Made by a program: the position numbers and the translations under genes. Of a stretch of 64,000 bases of DNA, positions 51,023-61,838 are shown piece by piece. The DNA comes from Callaeas wilsoni (lineage: Eukaryota; Chordata; Aves; Passeriformes; Callaeidae), in contig VWPU01017639.1 of the NCBI GenBank assembly GCA_013398955.1, positions 124,001 to 188,000 of the forward strand, written 5' to 3'. How positions within the stretch are numbered: the stretch's first letter is position 1; each line of letters opens with the position of its first letter. A model generated the notes under the pieces. It was not told the DNA's origin. It made no database searches and worked only from the letters and a program-made list of their open reading frames with translations.

Positions 51023-53329
51023 AAGCTAGATTCATCTCTGAGGTTCATAAAAATTACACCCGTGCAGGTCTGGAAAGATGTTTGTGGTTATTATGAGTAT
51101 CTTTTATGTCTTACAGAAGTCCTGAATGTTCAGGAAGGGTGGTATCTTTAAGCATATATAGACACCCCGAATAGTAGGAGCATTTTCCTTGATTCTCTGT
51201 GTTGTTTTGAGTCATGTCTTAGTAATCAATAAGTTTGGATCCTTCTACAAGAGACCAAAACAGAAATGGTGAAGGAAAGTGGCAGATTTGGGCAGGAAGG
51301 AAAGTTCAAAGTCACACTGCAGGAGCAGAGAGATAATCTCAGTTTTACAGTTTAGGTTTATCTCATTTCAGCCTACACAGATCGCAGAGCAGCACCCAGG
51401 TATTCAAAGTGTCAAATTGTCCATTGCAGCAGATTTTTGTAGTAGAACTGTGAACAAAGTCTGGGGCAACTAGACAAACTGTTGATTGTGAACCAAATGT
51501 GAGCCTTGACTCTGCAGACCATTTCTTTTTCAAGACAGAAGTTACCTACTCTGCTCAGGAGCACAGTGCTGCAGTGGCTGGGTCTCAACGTGACCCCAGG
51601 GCTCAGGATTACAGGACATTTCTCATGATGTCTTAATGGCTGGCTGGTACCTGGGGAATTTTCTGCTCTGGAAGCATTGTCTTTAGGGTGTACTGAAGTT
51701 CAAGAAAAAGCCTTATAAATTCAAAATCCCTGTCCTCATCTACGAACATGGAATGCTTTATTTTTTCTTCTGATATTCTCTGTAATCACTAGAACTGCTT
51801 CCTTAACTGATGAGAAGCTCTCAGGACTGATATATGTCTAGCTTACCCAAAGGAGAAGAAAATAAAAAATAATACACAATGTTTTAATTTTTAAAAAGTC
51901 ATGTTTAGAATCCAGTTTATGCAGTACATCAGAAGGAGTTCAGTTTATAACTATAAAATCACTGAATTTAACTTATTAATAGATGTCACTGATGGCAGAC
52001 TTATGGATTTCCATAACTGAAATGTTTTGAAGTTTTGCACTAATGGTCAGTGGGGCACAAGCTAGTAATGTTATGAGATGAGATGTTCTGCTTATCCTCT
52101 TTGTGAATGACTTTTACTCTCCACATTTTCCTTTATTAAGGGAATTTTCCATTTACTTCCTATTTGGGGAAAAAGTCTCTACGTTATTAAAGTATATAAA
52201 ATATTTGATGCTGTAAAATGGATCTATTTTAGTTTGATAAACTAGAAATATCCTGCACTGTGAGGGTCATAGCTTATAATACATACTGTTAGTACTTTTT
52301 CATTTTTCTATATTAGGAGATTAGTGAAAAATAAGCTCTATCAATTAAGTTTTATTGCAAAATTATCTTCAGATGTACAGCAGTGAAGATGATATTGAGT
52401 GATAACAGTAGAGTGGATTTTGTATAAAGCAATTACAACTTGAAAACCACAATCTGAATGAAAATATTGCTTAGGGTTTTTTGTAATCTAGCATTAATAC
52501 CAAAAAACTCTTCCTTTGGAAAGTGCTTAAATTACCTCTATTAAATACAAGACATTCCTAAGGTGTTCATATGTGCTTTTGACTGAAGAATACTTATATC
52601 TGGTTTCACTGATCGTGCTTTTTCAAATCTGTAAAGTACATATGAGTATATAGTTCTGCCTCATAAGATGTTTGTTCAGTAATAACGTTTTCCTAAAAAT
52701 ATTAATTTTTGTATGGATAACAGAGTTCTTAATTCAGAAATTCTCTTATGTAGATGCAATTTGATGCTATGAAGTTCTCTGCGTTCCTAAAAGCAGTGAT
52801 TTACCCTGAGAGAAGCAGCAAGCCTCATGTTTTCCTCATGTGATGTAGTACATATAGCCACATATGGTTCTTTGACATGTTATTTTGGAGTTGAAAGTGC
52901 ATTGAGCTTTGCAAAATGAATTCCAAGAACTTCAGAAGTGAATTGTTTAATTCTGCTGATAATGAATGAAATCCGTCTGAATGCTCAAGTCATTCCTTTC
53001 ATAGTGTTCCGTTCTGACATCACACCTTTGGTGGGACAGGCAGTCCCTCAAAACACATAAAGGAATCTGTTAATTTAGAAAAACAAAGCTAATAGTTCAA
53101 GAGCTACAAAGCACTTCAGCCCATTTTCCTGACATAGGGAATTTTGCTTGGGGCATTCACTACCTATTTTCGAATATCATACTTCAAAATGTTCTATTGA
53201 GTGCATGTACAAGAGAAGTTGCTCTGTAAAATACCCAATTTGTAATAAACTGAACAGTACCTTAAGGAGGGTCAAATAATTTCAGAAGTGTATCTGTTGT
53301 ATTCCATTGTTTCATTGTAGATAAATAGT

Positions 53330-53630
53330 TTGTGCCTCTGACCAAATCTCCAGTGATGCCAGCACGAATCAAGACAATTGAGTCAAGTGGTTACAGATTT
53401 CCAACCTTTCAAATTGATCAAATTGAAATAGCCCATTAGGAATTGATTTAAATCAGTTTAGATAAGCTCAGTCTTAGTCCTGGCCCTTGAGGCTTTGGCT
53501 ACTGAAAGTTCACTTGAAGCTGGACATATACCAGCTCCACAGGCCATCAACTTTATTAGTGTGGAGATAAGCTGATTAGATCTTGTCAATCAAAGGTGCC
53601 AATATCTCAATTGAGTGTCTCTCCCAGTCT
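53330..53630. promoter_or_regulatory. Candidate intronic enhancer with palindromic homeodomain and TCF sites
   Basis: Within 300 bp there is a perfect 9-bp tandem TCAAATTGA x2 (53409-53426), the 12-bp palindrome TGATTTAAATCA (53444-53455) and a GATA-type AGATAAG (53565-53571). A full TCF/LEF motif ATCAAAGG (53589-53596) and the palindrome CTCAATTGAG (53606-53615) follow. It is non-repetitive and non-coding. Palindromic TAAT/ATTG-type cores fit paired homeodomain binding. Function is inferred from clustering. Confidence 0.45.
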
Positions 53631-53664
53631 TTCTCTCCTTCTTTGTTGCCCGCTTCAATGCCTT

Positions 53665-53714
53665 AAAAAAAAAAAAAAGAGAGAGAGAGCAAGCAAGAGA
53701 GAGATGTGTGTGTG
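53665..53714. repeat. A14 - (GA)n - (TG)n compound simple repeat
   Basis: Fourteen A, then GA repeats interrupted by caagcaa, then a short TG run. Simple sequence, likely length-variable. Confidence 0.9.
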
Positions 53715-56700
53715 CATCCCCCTGGTTGTCACCAAGCAGGGTGCAAGGGCACTGTGATGATGTGATGACTATATTAAAGAGGACATCAATTTGTTTTAAA
53801 GTGTTTTGATTTTTTATGGTGGCATTAAGAGAGAGAACATTGTGGTTGCAGCTTTACTAGAAAGCAAAGAGTTCTAGAAGGGGAGGGAAAAAAAAAAGTG
53901 TTCCTTTGAAACCTACCGGGTCTTTGAGTCTTGCTGTGCCAATGGGCGCTTAAGTGCTCCTGTAACTGGCATACTCTGATCCACCACCAGCTTAGGTAGT
54001 ATTCTTCTCTCCAAATTATTCACTTATATAAAAAAAAACTATTTGGGGATGTTTAATCCTTGCAGAAATAATCTTAAACATTTGTTAAATGTAGCCTGCT
54101 TGGGAAATGTTTGGTTATGCCAGTAATGAGCGTGATGTAACAGTCTGGGAAATGGCTGTGTAAATTAAGGTCAGGTTAGAACATATACACTGACCCTCTC
54201 TCTGGAAGTGAAGCTATGCATGCACTGAATAAGTACATGCAGGTATTTGCATCTCTGCTTCGTAGAGGTAAAAAACAGATAAAGAGAACATCAGCTGTAA
54301 AAATGGAATAGCACAGTGTTTCAGCTTTAGACTTCATCATATAGTTAAAGATGGTATAGAGGAAAACTGGGCTTTTGTTCTTCACATCTGAAGTTTGCTC
54401 ACACCATGTCTCCCTCATACTTCAAATGCAGACAACAGAAGCCTGTCCTTTTCTTCCATCACCCTACACTCACCACCCAATGAAGGCTGGAGCTACAGCG
54501 CTGCAGAAGTACATTGCCACACTGGATTATCTCTTTATCAGTTATTCTTCACTCCACTGTATCAATTTTCTGCTAACCAATCAGGCACTCTTCTTAGAAA
54601 AGACTGACTATTTCTTCTAGATAAATGTATTTATAGCTGTGTGGATCCACACAAGCAACTCATGTGCTACGTCTTGGAGAGAGAAAGGGAATTACTTGCT
54701 CCTTCCAGGAGGCTTCTAGTTAATGCTGCTATTTGGGGATATTACAGGGAAAAAAATCTAGTATTTGTGTGCAGATCCTAATTATTCACTTGGGAACTGG
54801 AATTCAGGTATAACTCTGGTTTCTCTTGCAAAATGCAACACCATGTATTTACACAGAACAGAATGATGCTCTTCTCTGATCTCACCTTTGTTATTTGCCA
54901 GTCTCACCAGCTCCCTGTTCAGGCTGCACATGGAGAGGAATGGCCAACTTTAGCATAAAGAGGACATAACACTGAGCTGTTTAAATTATTTGAGTAGTTT
55001 TCTTTTGCCCCCCTCCCAGAAGAGACAGTAAGTTCCAAGCAGGTTTAAAGACATTTACATGGAAGAAGTTGTAGGGGAGAACAGCCTTGTTGCCTTGTTG
55101 TTGCTAATTAGAATTCCTCTGTGTTTAGATAGGGTTATTGAGCTGTATTATTTTTTTGTGTGTGTTTAATACTCAGTTAACAGCTCTGATGCTGCAGCTG
55201 CAGTCAATCGGAAGCAAATGTTCTTTTAAGAAGTTATTGAAGGAAGTCTAACAGACCACTAGTCAAATGATGCACTTTTTTCCTCTGGCTACTTCCCATA
55301 TTGAAATCACTAACTCATTGTTCAAAATCTTATTTTGAAGGCCAAAAAGAAATATGTTGGAGTTCCAACTTGCCCTTTAATTGATCTGCCTTACCTTCAT
55401 TAGTCATATTTTTTCACCCTGATGTTTCTTGTAATGCAGTCGTCTTTGAAAACACTTTTTTTTCTAATTGTATGGAACTGCACAGCATAGGATTGAATCA
55501 TCAGTCAAAAAACATGGGGATAATATTTGATGGAATCTAGTATTTCATGATAAGACTGGGTAGTATGATCATAACTTCTGAAATAATTTGTATATTATTA
55601 AAAATATGTTGCGCTCAACTTGAAATTATAGGTAGATGAAACACGTGTTTTGTCTTGGCTATTCCAAGGGTGTTAAATAATATTTTTATCTCTTCTTTCA
55701 TACAAGTTGCAAGTGAAGGAGCTGAGCTCTGTCTTGATGGCTGAGTCTAATGTAGTTTCATAGAACCATAAAATTTATTGCTGTGTGTATTTCAGCAGGC
55801 CCTTCAGTTAATACTTATACTCTGCTTAATATAAGGGCACAGATGTCAGTAAATACAGTTTCTAGAAAGATATGTTACCCGAATAAGCAGGCATTTTTGG
55901 CAAGTTTTTACTTCAGGGCTACAATTGCTACTGAAGTTATTTGAAGTTTGCATCATATGTATACTGTATTTGGGTTAAGTGTGCCTAATGAAAATTATAT
56001 ATACTTGTAAACATCCTCCCATTGTTATTTAATAAAAGCAAATCTAGAACATTGCCAGAACGACTTGTATGCTAAGGCTCTCTTTGACAGCAGATTTGTA
56101 ATGTTCTAATTGAAAGTGCTTAAAACTCATTTAAGGAGCATCTGTAACTTTGAGGCCACCATCTTGAGAGAATGGTTTCAATGTAGTGACTCCAGTTTGG
56201 ACATAAATAAAGAAAACACTGGCAGCACTTAGGGTTTTCTTCCTTTGGAGGCTTTATTGTTGAGCAACAAAGACAGTTATTTGGTTCATGGCATTGTTAC
56301 AGCTTGGATTTGAAAGGCTGAAAAAATCATCAGTACACTCTTTTCCATTGTGTTAGTTTCTTTTTATTTTTTTTCTTTTTTTAGGAAAATTACTTTTTAG
56401 CTATGTTTATTTCCTAATCAGTTAATGAATGTGTTTCAGTGAGGCAACGTAAATTAAGAAGATAAGTAAAGTAAGAAAATAAGAACAGGAATTAATGACT
56501 CTGTGTACCTGGACTTCATTCTCGAAGTTCTCCAAGCCATCTTCTAGAGATGATATTTACTGATTACCTCTGTGCTGATTACTGTACAGAAATGTGTTGC
56601 ATATGTGGCACTGGATGCCCTGTTAGAGGTATCCTCTGTGAGCTATCAAATGCAGAAGCAAAGACGTTTTAGTATTAAAAAAAAAGATAAAATCAATATT

Positions 56701-57169
56701 TCTTTTATGTTCTTCCTTGGAGGTTAGTCCATCTTCAAGCATTAGAGGGCCACAAGCATCCATTTTCCCTGTTTACCCTGCAGCTTGCCAGTTTTCTAAC
56801 CAGGGAGAAATATAAGTGAATATTGGAAAATAAAATTGTGTTTGCCTAAGCTTCCTGTTCAGAAGACTTTTGATTTTAATGAATTTGACAGAAAATGTAA
56901 TTCAGAAAATGTTCTCACTTTTTACTTTTTAAAATCGTATTCTTGAATTGTGAGGTAACACAACTGTTCTCCTTTTAGAACAACATTCGTATGTCTTTGA
57001 TCTCTACATTTGGGGAATTCTTATTAGCTTAACACATTCACGTTCAGGAAAAGTCCTACAAGGAGGGAGGATTTTTCTTAAGTGGGGGAAAAAAAAGGAA
57101 AACAAAAAAGGGACAGCAAGAGAGAGAGAGAGAAGAAAAATCTTTTCCTGTTTCTTCCCTGAGGCTGAA
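53715..57169 (+). other. Long intron, continued
   Basis: AT-rich intron without recognised genes. Short open frames at 54176-54620 on both strands overlap each other and are chance. 57088-57140 is purine-rich with a GA run. Confidence 0.7.
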
Positions 57170-57740
57170 CTGTTTATCACTCCATCCTTGTTCGATAGAA
57201 GTGAATTTTATAATAAAATTTTCCCTAATCGGGCTCTGTCAGTGAGGTGTCTTATCATGGGGAGGAAAATGACACCGATCCTATCGAAAAACAGAGACGA
57301 TGTCACAGTGTCCGCAATCACAGCTACTCAGCCTCCATATCTACCTTCTCCACAAACACCAAGCACTGCTTTTTCATAAGGACATCAAAACCTAGCGAAG
57401 TCATTAAAATTGCACCCGCGTAGAGTTGCAGGGATCAGCCGCACTAGCGCAAAATGGGATGTGGGAAAACAGACTCTCTAAATGTGCTAATTCCATTGTC
57501 ACGTGTTTACGGCTTAATTTTAATCAGTTAAAAAAGCCACACATTGCAATAAATTGGCATTATCTTCTGTGACACCAGAGGACACAGTTGGTTCAAGGAT
57601 TTAGAGGGTCGCTGGCAACAGTATATAGTGTTACAGACAAAGTATTTTTACGCTTGAACTACGGTAGCTAAGGTGCAATCCCCAGTTAAGACTGCAAACA
57701 AAGACTATAACCCACACAGTACTAAGTTCAACATGCAGAC
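57170..57740. promoter_or_regulatory. Candidate intronic regulatory block, CpG-retaining
   Basis: A 570-bp unique block with 16 CpGs by hand count between 57190 and 57670, against a CpG-poor background. It contains a CACGTG E-box (57500-57505), TAAT-rich sequence (57513-57530), and two ACAAAG SOX/TCF-type sites (57637-57642 and 57698-57703). The + open frame 57188-57379 (63 codons) has no recognisable domain and no splice sites at its edges. The composition resembles conserved non-coding elements of developmental loci. Conservation is not tested here. Confidence 0.5.
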
Positions 57741-59915
57741 CACCTTCAGCTAGAGACAGTGTAGAATGCTAAACTGAATAGTGCTGAAGAACATTTTCTA
57801 ATTTAATGGTTAAAGGTAATTTGCTGGCCAGTATAATCGAAGTTGCAGTTCTGTAGCGTTCTCTTCTGTGTCCTGTACCATAATGAAGAAAGATCTATTG
57901 GAAAAATCCCTTTGCTGTATTTGCATTCAGTTTCTAAACTGATGGTGCTTGTTTACAGTGTGCCATTAGATTTCTTCCTCAAAACCATGCGTTGCATTTT
58001 CTGTTCTTCTACTCACGGAAATGTAGGTAAATCAGCCAACGCGGACTGAAATGTGATAGTAGGAATACTGCTGCTTCCAATGAAAGGTTTATGGAAACTT
58101 TAAGTTTTCTAATTAGGTAGTACCACAGGTCACATGAGAATTGTGCATAGTATCTGTCTCTACTCCTCCCATTTTCTTTCTTTTCCTTTCCCCCTCCCCC
58201 TTAGACTTGTTCTTTCACTTGAATATGGCTGATCAAAATGTTTATAAGCAGCAGGAGAATTATTTTCTGTCGAGCAGTATGATCTAACTAATAAACATCC
58301 ATTTCAATAAAACCATGTCTATAAAAGTTGTCTAGTTTTATTTCAATGGATCAAACATGAAAAATGTGTGTGACCAGTTTAATTCTAGAATGAGCAAACA
58401 GCAACCAAAGAAACAGTTGGAGTAGGGATTTAACTTTTACGGAATAAATATCTCTTTTCAGGCTATGAGCATGTCCATGGCCAAACACAAATTTCTATTT
58501 GAATCAGCACTAAAGAGCACTGCTAAATAAATACACAAAGCCATTGCTGCTAAAAACAAGATGTGTTCATTGTAGGATGCAGGTTGTCACTGCTGTTTCC
58601 CACATTTGATTTTTTAGCTTGGACAATTTAGTGACAAATATGTGGCTGATCATTTCCGTGTATTCTAAGCACTACAAGCTCTTCAAAAATAAACTTGAAA
58701 ATGGCCAAAGAAACTATTAACAGTCAGCAATGAACAGCATTAGCAAATAAAGTGAAATTAGTGTGTGGATTTGTTTTGCATATAAAGAAATAGGAGCATT
58801 TGACCTATTTGTAAACAAACCTGCAAAACTGTTTCAGGTGGAACACAAAGGGACAACATTATCCAAGCTTGAGTTAAATCCAGGAATTTTTCATTAATTG
58901 CATGTTTACAAAAATGAGAGATGCTAACAATGAAAAAAAGAAATTCCTTAAATGTCTCGAATAGGTTTTGCACTCCTCAACTTACGCATAAGTTTTTCTG
59001 AATTTAATATCTATTTTTACTTACTTATATAAATTATCTGTTTTTTTCTGAATTTGATATATATTTCTGTGCTGGCAGCTTTCTTACTTGTTTGGTTTTG
59101 TAACGTGATGCAAGCCATGTTATTTGCACTTCATACCTGCTTAAACAGCTTGAGTAAATATGCGGGGTGATTTTATTAGAATAATAGAAAAAAAAAGAAT
59201 GGTGTGTAAATATAAAACACTGTTCTTTTCTATGCCTGGATTAGCAGTGAACTCTGCATGACAAAAAAAAAGACTTCTTTATGTCAGTATACTTGGCTTT
59301 ATAAAACCATTATGACTTTGTTCTCTAAAACAAAATACAAATCTCTGATTGTTAAAAAGATTTTATTTGAGAGTTTTGCCTCTACATTTCTATGGATATG
59401 TGCTTATATTCTGTTAGGAAGAAAGTGACTTTTTTTTTTTTTTTAAAGAGGCTTTTAATTTTTATTTAAAATCTGTCAAATTAACTAGGGGAGTGTTTCT
59501 TTAACTAAACAAACTGCACTGCTTGCAGCTCTCCCCAGTTCAGATCCCCTAAGATTGTTCAGCTCACTTAGGACAAGTGATGCAGGTCATGGCATGCCAT
59601 AGCCAGGTGTTGGACACCCACCTGGAATGAACAAACTGGTATTTCCACCAGTCTGAAAATTATTATCCAGTTATTTAGAGGCGTGAGCTGATCAGTCCCT
59701 ATCTCTTTCACACCTTCTCTCCCCCTGATTTTTACAGTCCACTCTTAGATCCTGTGCTGTGACTGGTTTGTGATCATATTTAAGCAGAATTACTGAATTG
59801 GTTGCTTTGAGCTGAGTGAGGGTTGTGGTGGGGAAGTGGGAAAGCTAATTCATGTTAAATGCATACACAGGAGGAGAGTGTTTGTTTGTGCTTTGCATCC
59901 TTCTGTGCTGCAGTG

Positions 59916-59939
59916 CTTAGCTTACAGCTGTAAGCTGAG
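59916..59939. repeat. 24-nt near-perfect palindrome
   Basis: The central 18 bases AGCTTACAGCTGTAAGCT (59919-59936) are a perfect palindrome centred on a CAGCTG E-box. It extends to 24 nt with one T-G mismatch pair. A dyad of this length is unlikely by chance in any given place. Confidence 0.9.
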
Positions 59940-60946
59940 AATTTACCCGTTACTTGTATCAGAGTAGTAAAACATTTTACACTGATATGTGCCTTTGAAA
60001 ACGAAAGTGTAAAATCTAAGTAGGTATTTTGTCTCTGAAAGTAAGAAACAAACCAAGCAGTATTAATGTACCCAAGTGGGCATTTTAAAGGTGTAGAGGT
60101 GAAATTGTGCTATATATACATATATATTTATATTCTGCAGCATCTTTTTAATAAAGGTTGAGTGAAAATCATTGTTTCAGATCTAGTTCTACAGAGAAAT
60201 ATCCAAATAAATTATACTTATTTATTAATTCTGCACAGAATCACTTGAATTTCATATTTTATGTTGTCAATAATTTCATTAAATTAGGTCTTTAAGTATG
60301 CATATTGTATTAAAATAGTCCTTCATTTATGCAGCTCATCACTTTTGGAAATTGTAGGTATGCTTCATTATCTAAATGCAACAAAACCAGAGGATTTGAA
60401 CTCATTTCTAAAACCAGAAACTTGCTGTGTTCTACTTTTGCACACATAGGCTGCGCCATTGAGCCACCAGTCAGATAAAACTGTTTTCTGACTTGATATT
60501 GTGTAATGGGTGGAACTAAAGATGTACTTAACAGAACTGGATATCAGCATCTTTTTGTGTTTGTTACCATAATGGAATTTGGGGAAAATGCAGCATGTTT
60601 ATAAGTACCTACTTGTAACATTAGTCAGTGTCTTATAAGTTTGACCCTATTAGGATTTCTTGTATCCATAAATATGCCGTATTTACTTTTTAATACAGTG
60701 CTTATAACACAGTTATTTGTTCTTTTGAAATGTATATCAATTTCCTATTAAACATTTATCTGCATACCAGGGATATTAATAATAAATTTACCAAAAAAAG
60801 CATATGGCTATATTTGAGTAAGAGTTAAAAATACAGTGTTAATAATATGCAAGTTTTTCCTGAACAGGATTTAAACTTAATTAATTTCAAAAAGGTGTCT
60901 GTTATTCTAATTAAAATAACTTTTTCAAGAAGTGCAAAGATACTTT

Positions 60947-60994
60947 ATATACATATATATATATATATGTTTTTCTATCTATCTATCTATCTAT
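60947..60994. repeat. (TA)n and (CTAT)5 microsatellites
   Basis: A TA-rich run (60947-60968, one C interruption) followed by five CTAT units (60975-60994). Translated in a chance open frame as YIYIYI, which is not a gene. Confidence 0.9.
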
Positions 60995-61792
60995 ACGCAT
61001 GCATTTAATTTAGGTATTGAATTTTATCCATATTCTAAGATCAACCAATTAACCTCTCTATCTGTGAAAGGGATTTTAGAACTCAAAGTGTATATTGTTG
61101 ATGCTCATCTAGTTGAAGATGTAAAATGTCCTGTACATCTAGGCAAAAGATTATTCTGTTCTGCTTAATTTGTAATACACATTAGTAATAGGTTTGCATA
61201 AACACTAACCACATCTAATAGGGGGGAGAGAGGGCAGGATTTCTGAGCAGAGTGTTTAGTATTTTTAGTTTCAATGGGGTTCGCTTTCCTTCAGTGTTAG
61301 ATATTTGGTATTTTTACTTTCTGAATCAGAAGATTGTAAGCACATTGCTATGAAACTAGCAGTCACTTAATGATATGAAGGTGTTAGAAAAAGAGGGAAT
61401 TACCTTCCCTTATGGAACTATTAAACCTTCACCTAATCACTGATTAGTGAGATAAACTTCATACTGTGTATATCTGTGATGCACTGTTACAGATACTCCA
61501 TCTTTTTCATAAAACCTTCTGTTTAGAAATGTGTGTGGTTCATTTTTGAGTGCCAGTTTGTTTGTGTAGGTAGTCTCTATTTTGTCTGACTGTTGTCATT
61601 AGAACTGGTTTTGCAATGGTGGCTGTGTCTGCGTGTGTGCTCCATATATGAAACTTCGTGACGAAAATGGGGAGGGGGTGGTACATGTGTTCTTAAATAA
61701 TTATTTGCATCTTTGAAATCTTGTTTTCTATTCCTGTGGCATTTTTTTCTTTCTTGTGTTACCAAATTCAAGATCCAACTTACCGGAAACAA

Positions 61793-61838
61793 ATTCTGTA
61801 TAAGATTCTGTATAAGATCCTCTATAAGATCTTATAAG
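61793..61838. repeat. 12-bp tandem repeat, about 3.8 units
   Basis: Units attctgtataag (61793-61804 and 61805-61816, identical), atcctctataag (61817-61828) and a shortened atcttataag (61829-61838). Successive units diverge progressively, as in a decaying minisatellite. Confidence 0.9.

Larger units (their letters stand above)
46875..53329 (+). other. Long intron, AT-rich
   Basis: Includes the T-rich tract around 47538-47569, an A17 and purine-rich tract at 50969-51022, and a possible old dispersed repeat near 49267. A small CATTT repeat sits at about 50116-50134. No exon or RNA gene found. Confidence 0.7.

Noticed and set aside
55756..55790. catagaaccataaaatt, reminiscent of a reversed CR1 3' end
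   Set aside because: The following sequence has none of the further CR1 landmarks; the match is too short.
60932..61168. 78-codon open frame beginning with a Tyr-Ile repeat
   Set aside because: The start is a translated TA/CTAT microsatellite; the rest has no family resemblance.
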